NCBI GenBank assembly: GCA_021160185.1
Contig: JAGHDA010000325.1
Location: 1-6,426, forward strand
Reading direction: 5' to 3'
From: Verrucomicrobiota bacterium
GTDB taxonomy: Bacteria; Verrucomicrobiota; Verrucomicrobiia; Limisphaerales; CAZBKV01
DNA: 6,426 bases
Shown: in pieces, positions 1 through 5,554 of the stretch
How positions within the stretch are numbered: the first letter of the stretch is position 1
Layout of the letters: each line of letters starts with the position of its first letter
The notes under the pieces: generated by a model
Told to the model about the DNA's origin: nothing
What the model saw: only the letters and a program-made list of their open reading frames with translations
Databases searched by the model: none
Program-made: the position numbers and the translations under genes

Positions 1-2
1 CA

Positions 3-713
3 GTTTGCCGTGCCGGTCGAACAGGCCCGGCGCGCCTGCTGGTCCTGCCCACATCGCGGGCGCTTTCCGACGCCGAGGCGGCGGCGATCCGCCGCTTCCT
101 TTCCCAATCGCGGCCTGACGCTCCCCGGCGGGTCCTGGGCGACGGCGCGCCGGGCCTGTTCGACCGGCACGGCAAACTGCGGCCGGCCGGACCGCTGGAG
201 GATCTGATCCCGCCGCGGCGATCGGAGGAAGGCGCGTTCGCCTTGAGCGGGATCGCCTCCGGCGAGGCGGCGTTCCGCTCGGGCGACATAGCCGACTATG
301 CGGCGGAGCGGCTCCGGCAGCGGCCGGACTTTTCCTGGGCGCGTTGGGTCCGGGCGCAATGCGCCGGGCTGGAGCCGCCTGTGCAGGTCCCGATCGAGGC
401 GCGTGTGCGCGTCTGCCGCTATCGGCTGGGGCGGGCGCGGCTGATCGCCATCGAGCGCAACATCGCCTACCACATGAGCGAAGCCCTCGCCCAAGCCGGC
501 GGCAACGAGGCGTTAGAACGGCCCATCCGCATCACGGCGACCCTTCGGGATCCGGGCTGGACGTACGATTTGCGCTCAGGCCTCTGTCTGGGCAAACGGC
601 GGGAACTGACGCTACGAATCGACCCCTGGCGGCCGACGCTGCTGGCCGTTCTTCCGGAGCAGATCGCTCCCGGAGGACTGATGCGAGCACTCGAAAGCGA
701 GGCGGCCCGCTGA
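3..713 (+). CDS. C-terminal part of a probable beta-galactosidase-trimerisation-domain-like protein (5' end outside window)
   Basis: The frame is open from the window edge to a TGA at 711-713 and gives about 236 residues; the true start lies upstream. The visible protein has a GATase-like stretch (RLLVLPTSRALSDAEAAAI, then VLGDGAPGLFDRHGKLR). This resembles the beta-galactosidase trimerisation domain found in large glycosidase-like proteins, in which a residue strand, a helix and a 'D-G-x-x-G-L-F-D' turn follow each other. The end (DPGWTYDLRSGLCLGKRREL, then LLAVLPEQ) looks like the beta-sandwich tail of such proteins. No catalytic domain lies in the window, so substrate and activity cannot be stated. 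The first ten or so codons look wrong in this frame. Frame 1 reads more like protein up to about base 36, so a one-base deletion may be present (see findings). It converges on pgl with a 17-bp gap and no clear terminator. The family call is from pattern memory and is tentative; that the frame is coding is much surer. Confidence 0.55.
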   Translation, partial: VCRAGRTGPARLLVLPTSRALSDAEAAAIRRFLSQSRPDAPRRVLGDGAPGLFDRHGKLRPAGPLEDLIPPRRSEEGAFALSGIASGEAAFRSGDIADYAAERLRQRPDFSWARWVRAQCAGLEPPVQVPIEARVRVCRYRLGRARLIAIERNIAYHMSEALAQAGGNEALERPIRITATLRDPGWTYDLRSGLCLGKRRELTLRIDPWRPTLLAVLPEQIAPGGLMRALESEAAR

Positions 714-730
714 GCTTCGCCGGTGCCCCT

Positions 731-1522
731 CTACGCCAGAGCCGAGCCCGGATCGCACGGCGCGCCCGCCGCGCGGGCAAGCTCTTCCGTAACGAAAAGG
801 CGCGTGCGTTCCCTCAACCGAATTAGGCGGCCCAAAGGCGTTTCTCCGCGGGGAGGCAACGAACGCCGCAAAGCGTCCGCCTTGCCTTCGCCCGCGATCA
901 GCGTCCAGGCTTCCACCGCCTCGCGAAGGACGGCGTAGGTCATCGTGATCCGTTCCGGCGGCGGCTTGGGCCCGTCCACCGGAACATAGACCTTGCGGCT
1001 TTCAACGATTTCCGGCGGGGCGTCGGGGAAAAGAGAGGCGATGTGGCCGTCCTCGCCCATGCCCAGAACGGCCAGGTCGAGCATGGGCTGGCCGCGCTGA
1101 CTGGCGGGGGCGCGGCGAACCAGCTCCGCCTGGGCCGCGGCGGCGGCGTACTCCCGGTCCTCGTCGATGACCAAGCCGTGGCGGTTGCGGAGAGGAATAT
1201 CGAGCGGGTCGAAAAGCCGCTCCCGGGCGACGCGATAGTTGCTCTCCGGATGGTCGAGAGGGACCCAACGCTCGTCCACGAAGAAAAACTCCACCTCGCG
1301 CCAGATGCTCTTCCGCCCCTCGGAAAGGCGGACCACAGCGTCATAAAGCAGCGGGGCAAGGCGGCCGCCGGAAAGCCCCACGCAAAAGGGCGAAGGCCGC
1401 CGCGGCCGGGTCCGCGCCAGCCCCACCCATTGCCGGGCTACAGCTTCGGCAAGGGCCCCCGGGTTCGGGAAGCAGTAAACAATCGCCTGGCCGGCGGGCG
1501 GTTTGGGGACGGAAAAACTCAT
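731..1522 (-). CDS. pgl: 6-phosphogluconolactonase
   Basis: Encodes a 263-residue cytosolic enzyme that hydrolyses 6-phosphoglucono-delta-lactone, the product of the upstream zwf enzyme, to 6-phosphogluconate. The length is normal for the SOL/DevB-type lactonase family. Family signatures appear in order: a phosphate-loop-like LSGGRLAP (residues 50-57), DERWVP (83-88) followed by SN (94-95), LGMGEDGHIASLFP (153-166) with the probable catalytic His160, RITMT (191-195), and a G-x-x-K near residue 211. The loop normally reads SGGSTP; here the Ser-Thr is replaced, while the other motifs are intact. The ATG at 1520-1522 overlaps the zwf TGA (1519-1521) as ATGA. This fixes the start and indicates translational coupling in one zwf-pgl transcript. 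The frame stays open further upstream, but that extension lies antisense-free inside zwf and has no family similarity, so it was not used. No terminator is visible after the TAG at 731-733. Confidence 0.95.
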   Translation of the reverse strand: MSFSVPKPPAGQAIVYCFPNPGALAEAVARQWVGLARTRPRRPSPFCVGLSGGRLAPLLYDAVVRLSEGRKSIWREVEFFFVDERWVPLDHPESNYRVARERLFDPLDIPLRNRHGLVIDEDREYAAAAAQAELVRRAPASQRGQPMLDLAVLGMGEDGHIASLFPDAPPEIVESRKVYVPVDGPKPPPERITMTYAVLREAVEAWTLIAGEGKADALRRSLPPRGETPLGRLIRLRERTRLFVTEELARAAGAPCDPGSALA

Positions 1523-3060
1523 TTGTCGGCCTCCGGAGGGCGCGGGTTGCGCCATGTGTGGCCGTGTCGGGCAAGCAGGTCGTCGGCCGCCGCCGGCCCC
1601 CAGGCGCCGGCGGGGTAGAACTCGCGGTTGGTCAACGGCCGATCGCCCCAGCCTTCCCGAACGGCGTCCACGATGCGCCAGGCGGTTTCCAATTCGTCGC
1701 GCCGGATGAACAAGGTGGGATCCCCCTCGATGGCGTCCAGCAACAGCCGTTCGTATGCCTCGGGGGTGTAGGCCCCGAATGCGGCGTTGTAACTGAAATG
1801 CATCCGCACCGGGCGCACGGTCATGCTTGTTCCGGGAACTTTGCCGTTGAAGTGGAGGGAGATGCCCTCGTTGGGCTGGAGCCGGAGCGTCAGGGCGTTG
1901 GGCTCGAGCCGCCCGCCGCAGGCCGCGGCGAAGAGAACATTGGGCGCAGGCCGGAATTGGACGCGGATCTCGCTGGCGCTCAGGGGAAGGCGCTTGCCGG
2001 TGCGGATGTAAAAAGGCGTCTCCGACCAACGCCAGTTGTCGATGAGAAGCCGCATCGCCACGAAGGTTTCCACATTCGAATCGGGGCGCACCCGCGGCTC
2101 CTGGCGATATCCGGGAGAGAGTTCCCCGTCCACGTAGCCGGCAAAATATTGGCCCCGCACCACGAACTCGTCCACGCGCTCCGGCGGGATGGGGCGGATC
2201 GAGCGGAGAAGCTTGACTTTCTCGTCGCGGATCGACTCAGGGTCCAGGCTCACCGGAGGCTCCATGGCGACCAGGGCCAACACCTGCAGGAGGTGGTTCT
2301 GCACGATGTCCCGCAGCGCCCCGGCCTCCTCGTAATAGCCGCCCCGATTGCCAATTCCCTGCTTCTCGCTCACAGTGATCTGGACATGATCGAGCGACCC
2401 GCGGCTCCAGAGCTCCTCGAAGATGGCGTTGGAGAAGCGGAACATCAAAATGTTCTGGACCGTCTCCTTGCCCAGGTAGTGATCGATCCGGAGAATCTGG
2501 CGTTCATGGATATAGCGGGTGAGCCGCTCGTTCAACTTGCGGGCGGAGGCCAGATCGTGACCGAAAGGTTTCTCCACAACCACCCGTTGCCAAGAAGGCT
2601 CGGGGGGATCGCGGTGGAGCAATCCGGCGGCGTGAAGCTGTTCCACGATGAGGCCGAAACTGCTCGGGGGCACGGCCAAATAGAAAAGCAAGTTGCGCCG
2701 AAGCGCCTCTTCTGAAGCCTCCCCGAGCCGCGCGCCGAGCTGACGGTAAGTCGCCGGATCGCTCAGATCGCCTCGGCAATAGGCCAGTTTGGGCGCGAAC
2801 GCTTCCCACGCTCCGCGATCCACCGGTTGCGTGCGCGAGTGCGTCTGCAGCGCCTCAAAAAGCTCTTCGCGCCAGCTCTCGTCGGTCTTCTCCCGGCGCG
2901 CCACGCCGAGAATCCGCGTTGGATCCGGCAGCAGTTTATCTTTGTGAAGGTGATACAACGCCGGGATCAGCTTGCGGGCGGTCAGATCGCCGCTCGCCCC
3001 GAAGATCACGATCGAACAGGGAGAGCGCCGTCTGGGCGCGGCGCTCAGACGACAAGTCAT
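1519..3060 (-). CDS. zwf: Glucose-6-phosphate 1-dehydrogenase
   Basis: Encodes a 513-residue cytosolic enzyme oxidising glucose-6-phosphate to 6-phosphogluconolactone with reduction of NADP(+), the first step of the oxidative pentose phosphate pathway. The N-terminal Rossmann fold carries the dinucleotide motif FGASGDLTARKL (residues 20-31). EKPFG is at 163-167. The active-site signature RIDHYLGKE is at 191-199, holding the substrate-binding His and Lys. A second catalytic His sits in DIVQNHLLQ (near 256), and IRTGKRLP is near 352-359. All key family residues are present and the length is normal. I chose the ATG at 3058-3060 because it places the Rossmann glycines about 20 residues in, as in relatives. 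The frame is open to a GTG at 3097-3099, which would add 13 residues, so the start is not certain. A good Shine-Dalgarno lies too far from this ATG but fits a two-codon mini-ORF overlapping it. pgl follows with an ATGA overlap. Confidence 0.96.
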   Translation of the reverse strand: MTCRLSAAPRRRSPCSIVIFGASGDLTARKLIPALYHLHKDKLLPDPTRILGVARREKTDESWREELFEALQTHSRTQPVDRGAWEAFAPKLAYCRGDLSDPATYRQLGARLGEASEEALRRNLLFYLAVPPSSFGLIVEQLHAAGLLHRDPPEPSWQRVVVEKPFGHDLASARKLNERLTRYIHERQILRIDHYLGKETVQNILMFRFSNAIFEELWSRGSLDHVQITVSEKQGIGNRGGYYEEAGALRDIVQNHLLQVLALVAMEPPVSLDPESIRDEKVKLLRSIRPIPPERVDEFVVRGQYFAGYVDGELSPGYRQEPRVRPDSNVETFVAMRLLIDNWRWSETPFYIRTGKRLPLSASEIRVQFRPAPNVLFAAACGGRLEPNALTLRLQPNEGISLHFNGKVPGTSMTVRPVRMHFSYNAAFGAYTPEAYERLLLDAIEGDPTLFIRRDELETAWRIVDAVREGWGDRPLTNREFYPAGAWGPAAADDLLARHGHTWRNPRPPEADK

Positions 3061-3085
3061 CAATTCATCAAACGAATCCCTCTCC
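3060..3085 (-). promoter_or_regulatory. Shine-Dalgarno plus two-codon mini-ORF overlapping the zwf start
   Basis: On the minus strand a GGAGAGG run (complement of 3079-3085) stands about ten bases before an ATG at 3066-3068. That ATG reads ATG-AAT-TGA and stops at once. Its TGA (3060-3062) shares one base with the zwf ATG (3058-3060), giving TGATG. The same Shine-Dalgarno is about 17-18 bases from the zwf ATG, too far for ordinary use. This arrangement is seen directly. That ribosomes terminate and restart here is inference. If zwf really starts at the GTG at 3097-3099, the arrangement lies inside the coding region and means nothing. Confidence 0.35.
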
Positions 3086-3128
3086 GCCACAAGCGCCACT
3101 GTAGACCGGAAACCGCCGGCGACAAAAA

Positions 3129-3164
3129 GTTGATGTTCAACAAATCAGTCTCCCGGATTACACT
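3129..3164. promoter_or_regulatory. Candidate divergent promoter/operator core between zwf and the aldolase gene
   Basis: This is the AT-richest part of the 141-bp divergent gap. A 13-bp palindrome GTTGA-TGT-TCAAC lies at 3129-3141 and could be a small operator. The segment ATTACACT (3157-3164) reads TGTAAT on the minus strand (five of six matches to TATAAT, toward zwf) and TACACT on the plus strand (four of six, toward the aldolase gene). On the plus strand a poor -35 candidate, TTCAAC at 3136-3141, lies 17 bp upstream. No good -35 is visible for the zwf direction. The position suits short leaders in both directions. Everything here is motif matching and weak. Confidence 0.25.
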
Positions 3165-3201
3165 GGGAGAACGCAACGCAAACGACGAACCGGATTCGAC
3201 A

Positions 3202-4134
3202 ATGGATTCTAACGCTTCAAACGCGCGGCTGGAAGGGGTGATTCCTCCGCTCCTGACGCCGTTGCGAGATCGGGACGCGCTGGACCTTGAGGGGTTGGAA
3301 CGGTTGGTGGAGCACACGTTGGGCGGCGGCGCGAAGGGGCTATTCATTCTTGGCACCACCGGCGAGGGACCGAGCTTGAGCTACCGGCTGCGCCGGGAAC
3401 TGATCCGGCGCGTCTGCGCGCAGGCCGCAGGACGCGCGCCGGTCCTGGTAGGAATCACGGACACGGCGTTCGTCGAGTCGGTGGAATTGGCCCGCTTCGC
3501 GGCCGACCAGGGCGCGCGCGCCGTGGTCGCCGCGCCGCCTTATTACATGCCGGAAGGACAGCCCGAGCTGCGGGAATACCTGGCCCATCTGATCGAGCAA
3601 TTGCCCCTGCCGCTGATCCTCTACAACATGCCGCCTCTGACCAAAGTGCCTTACGCCATCGACACGGTGCGCTGGGCGATCGAACAGCCCAAGATCATCG
3701 GGATCAAAGACAGCTCGGGGGACATGACCTACTTCGAACAAATCCTCCTTGCGGCCCAAGCGCGTCCGGACTGGTCGGTCCTTATCGGTCCGGAAGAGCT
3801 GCTCGGAGCAGCCACCCTGATGGGCGGCGGCGGCGGCGTCAGCGGCGGCGCCAATATTTTCCCTCGATTATATGCGGCGCTATACCGCGCCGCCCGGACG
3901 GGAGACCTGGAGCGAACCCGCGAGCTCCAACGGCGGGCCTGCCTCGTAGGGGAAAAGCTCTACACGATCGGCCGCCACCCCTCCGCGCTCATCAAGGGGC
4001 TCAAGTGCGCCGCGGCTTTGATGGGAATCTGCCTGGACTTCATGGCCGAACCGTTCCACCGGTTCCGCAAGCCCGAGCGGGAGCGCGTCCGCGCCGCCCT
4101 TGAGGAGATCAAGGATTTGGTCCAGGACGTCTGA
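3202..4134 (+). CDS. DapA/NanA-family Schiff-base aldolase or dehydratase, probably acting on a 2-keto-3-deoxy sugar acid
   Basis: Encodes 310 residues, a single TIM-barrel domain of the dihydrodipicolinate synthase / N-acetylneuraminate lyase family and of typical length. Visible motifs are GTTGE (51-55), PPYY (112-115, proton-relay Tyr), YNMPPLTKVP (141-150, catalytic Tyr141), GIKDSSGD (167-174, Schiff-base Lys169) and GVSGGANIFPR (212-222). In true DapA the Tyr motif reads YNVPSRTG and its Arg binds the substrate carboxylate; here that place is Leu146, as in NanA-type lyases (YNIPALSG). So lysine synthesis is unlikely. A 2-keto-3-deoxygluconate aldolase or related pyruvate-forming enzyme fits better, but the substrate cannot be read from sequence. 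The gene diverges from zwf-pgl, which makes 6-phosphogluconate, and this mildly supports a sugar-acid role. The ATG at 3202-3204 has no good Shine-Dalgarno. The frame is open upstream, with another ATG at 3133-3135 that would add a non-family extension, so I kept the shorter form. Confidence 0.88.
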   Translation: MDSNASNARLEGVIPPLLTPLRDRDALDLEGLERLVEHTLGGGAKGLFILGTTGEGPSLSYRLRRELIRRVCAQAAGRAPVLVGITDTAFVESVELARFAADQGARAVVAAPPYYMPEGQPELREYLAHLIEQLPLPLILYNMPPLTKVPYAIDTVRWAIEQPKIIGIKDSSGDMTYFEQILLAAQARPDWSVLIGPEELLGAATLMGGGGGVSGGANIFPRLYAALYRAARTGDLERTRELQRRACLVGEKLYTIGRHPSALIKGLKCAAALMGICLDFMAEPFHRFRKPERERVRAALEEIKDLVQDV

Positions 4135-4138
4135 GCCC

Positions 4139-4156
4139 GGGCCCGCGGCCCCTTTT
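4139..4156 (+). terminator. Possible weak intrinsic terminator after the aldolase gene
   Basis: Four bases after the aldolase stop codon, GGGCC (4139-4143) can pair with GGCCC (4147-4151) across a three-base loop, followed by C and four Ts (4153-4156). The stem is short but all G-C; the T run is short, so termination would be inefficient. The rest of the convergent gap up to 4286 holds no gene. Its only other structure is a four-bp stem closed by a TTCG loop (4260-4271) without a T run. Confidence 0.35.
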
Positions 4157-4286
4157 CCGGCGCTCACCGCATCCGCTGGAACGCGGCTTGAAGAATTTGT
4201 CGTGACTCCTGCCCTTTCACCCCTCGCTGCTCTTGGCGAATGATCCCCGCCTCCAATTCGCGCTTCGGCGCCGCGCCAACGGGTTC

Positions 4287-5174
4287 TTATGGATTTTCCC
4301 GTGTCGCCCCTCGCCCTCCCAAGCTCAACGCGTCCATCGCCTCCAACACCCCCCGCGCATGCGGCAGCCGGCTCACCCATCCTCCCTGACGCCGCACCGC
4401 TTCTTTCACCTCAACCACCGCGTTCGCCGGAGCCGCCAATCGCCTCGCCGCGCGCAGATTCAGCATCGAAAGATCGTTCAGGTGATCGCCCGCCGCAAAG
4501 ACGTTCTCCGGACCCACGCCCAGCCGCTCCGCCACGGCCCGCAAGGCCGCGCCCTTGGTGAAATCCCGGTGGGCCAGCCGGGCGTAAACGTCGTTCCGCA
4601 CCAAGATAGCCTCCGGAAACCGGCGAAGCTGCGCCTGGACATAGCCGCAGATCGCCTCGGCGTCCTCCATGGTGTCCCCGACGATGCAGAGCGGCGAGTA
4701 AGGGTCCTCGTAGATCACGGCCCCGCCTCGGGCCCGAGCCCATGCGGCCCATTCCCGCGCCGCGGCCGCCAGGTCCCTGAAAAGCGCTTCGTGCGCCTCG
4801 CGGCAGCGCCGGTTCCACTCCTCCCAAGGCCGCCACTCCCCGCCGCGGCGTTCGTAGATCTCACGCTCGACGAGGATCAAACCATCGGGCGCGGTTCCGG
4901 CCGTTTCCGCCAACGGATCCCAGACGCTTCGCCAACTGGCCATGTCGCGGCCGGTGTTGACGATCCATTTCACGCCTTGGGCTTGAAGCGCGCGGATCCG
5001 CCGCCACCACTCTGGAGGCGTCGGCGGATTTTCATCGGGAGCGTACAGGGTGCCGTCAAAGTCGGTCGAGACGATCCGAATCGGAGCCGGCGCTCCCGGC
5101 GGGCCGCCTTGTCGGACGGCGGCCGGGCTTGCGTAGGATTCGCTTCCGGTTAGGTTGGTATCGGGTTCGGACAC
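4287..5174 (-). CDS. HAD-superfamily phosphatase, Cof-like (subfamily IIB)
   Basis: Encodes 295 residues with all four HAD motifs: I, DFDGT (38-42; nucleophile Asp38 and acid Asp40); II, NTGRD (73-77; Thr74); III, Lys207 in DFTKGAAL; IV, GDHLNDLSM (229-237; Mg-binding acids). The cap between motifs II and III, about 130 residues long, is in the C2 position used by Cof-type and sucrose-phosphate-phosphatase-like enzymes. It is expected to be a cytosolic Mg-dependent phosphatase of a small phosphorylated metabolite; the substrate is not deducible. There is no signal peptide or membrane segment. The start is a GTG at 5172-5174; no better start occurs before motif I, leaving an unusual 30-odd residue Gly/Pro/Ala-rich lead before the fold. 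No well-spaced Shine-Dalgarno is visible. The TAA is at 4287-4289. It diverges from the small helical protein gene across 43 bp and converges with the aldolase gene, so it is probably transcribed alone. Confidence 0.9.
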   Translation of the reverse strand: MSEPDTNLTGSESYASPAAVRQGGPPGAPAPIRIVSTDFDGTLYAPDENPPTPPEWWRRIRALQAQGVKWIVNTGRDMASWRSVWDPLAETAGTAPDGLILVEREIYERRGGEWRPWEEWNRRCREAHEALFRDLAAAAREWAAWARARGGAVIYEDPYSPLCIVGDTMEDAEAICGYVQAQLRRFPEAILVRNDVYARLAHRDFTKGAALRAVAERLGVGPENVFAAGDHLNDLSMLNLRAARRLAAPANAVVEVKEAVRRQGGWVSRLPHARGVLEAMDALSLGGRGATRENP

Positions 5175-5194
5175 TTCCGCGCGAGCGGTATTAA
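5166..5194 (+). promoter_or_regulatory. Candidate promoter for the small protein-mnmE unit
   Basis: TTCGGA (5166-5171, three of six -35 matches) and TATTAA (5189-5194, four of six -10 matches) are 17 bp apart. A start near 5201 would leave a short leader carrying the strong Shine-Dalgarno. The AT-rich core GGTATTAACC is nearly symmetric and lies in the only 43 bp between two divergent genes, so the HAD gene promoter may share it. The matches are weak. Confidence 0.25.
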
Positions 5195-5204
5195 CCCTTC
5201 AAGG

Positions 5205-5211
5205 AAAGGAG
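5205..5211 (+). promoter_or_regulatory. Strong ribosome binding site
   Basis: AAAGGAG lies six bases before the ATG at 5218-5220 and is preceded by a second AAGGA (5201-5205). It is by far the best Shine-Dalgarno in the window and decides the start of the 92-residue protein. It suggests high expression, in contrast to neighbours whose starts lack one. Confidence 0.8.
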
Positions 5212-5217
5212 AACGCA

Positions 5218-5496
5218 ATGAAAACCGCGTACGAATTGGCCATGGAGCGGCTGAACCAAACCGCCCCTTTGAAGAAACTGACTGAGGAGCAGAAGAAACG
5301 GATCGCCGAGACGGACGCTCGCTATCGGGCCAAAATCGCCGAGAAGGAAATCGCCTTCCAGGGCAAGATCGAGGCGGCCCGAAACGCCGGCGACTTTGAG
5401 GCCATGGAGGCGCTCCAGCAAGAGTTCGCCCGCGAGCGCCGGAAGCTGGAGAAAGAGCTCGAAGCGGAAAAAGAAAAAATCCGCAACGAGGCCTGA
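5218..5496 (+). CDS. Small charged helical (coiled-coil-like) protein of unknown function
   Basis: Encodes 92 residues beginning MKTAYELAMERLNQTAP. After the first 20 residues almost every position favours helix, with dense Lys, Arg, Glu and Ala. The layout suggests a helical hairpin: helix one about residues 21-55, a turn at NAGD (56-59), helix two about 60-92, ending in a strongly charged Lys/Glu run. There is no Cys, His or Trp, and no signal peptide or membrane segment, so it is probably a soluble cytosolic protein that pairs with itself or another helix. I recall similar short proteins in Verrucomicrobiota annotated as hypothetical, but cannot confirm this here. It has an excellent Shine-Dalgarno and lies 58 bp before mnmE on the same strand, so the two may be co-transcribed. 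No function can be assigned; a role beside MnmE is only a neighbourhood guess. Confidence 0.85.
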   Translation: MKTAYELAMERLNQTAPLKKLTEEQKKRIAETDARYRAKIAEKEIAFQGKIEAARNAGDFEAMEALQQEFARERRKLEKELEAEKEKIRNEA

Positions 5497-5554
5497 GCGA
5501 TTCGGCCGCGCTGGGCGCGTCTCTTCCTTTCCCGGCGACGCCCGGCCTCCCCTC

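Noticed and set aside
764..778. Hairpin GCCCGC-CGC-GCGGGC just beyond the first gene
   Set aside because: It lies inside the pgl coding region and has no T run on either side, so it does not look like an intrinsic terminator.
1523..2029. Upstream extension of the lactonase frame into zwf
   Set aside because: The extension lies out of frame within zwf coding sequence and has Arg/Pro/Ala-rich shadow composition. The ATGA overlap gives a natural start.
1558..2715. Long plus-strand open frame (385 codons) opposite zwf
   Set aside because: It is fully antisense to a confidently identified zwf, its translation resembles no family, and such long shadow frames are common opposite GC-rich genes.
3880..4380. 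Minus-strand frame of 166 codons across the aldolase 3' end and the convergent gap
   Set aside because: It overlaps the conserved C-termini of both the aldolase and HAD genes and has no recognisable domain.
5468..5479. A5-G-A6 run near the end of the small protein gene, considered as a slippage or frameshift site
   Set aside because: It is not an in-frame X-XXY-YYZ heptamer and is explained by Glu/Lys codons. No shifted frame extends usefully.
5517..5541. Stem GCGTC/GACGC just before mnmE, considered as an attenuator
   Set aside because: It has only five pairs around a 15-base loop and no T run after the stem, which is expected by chance in GC-rich DNA.
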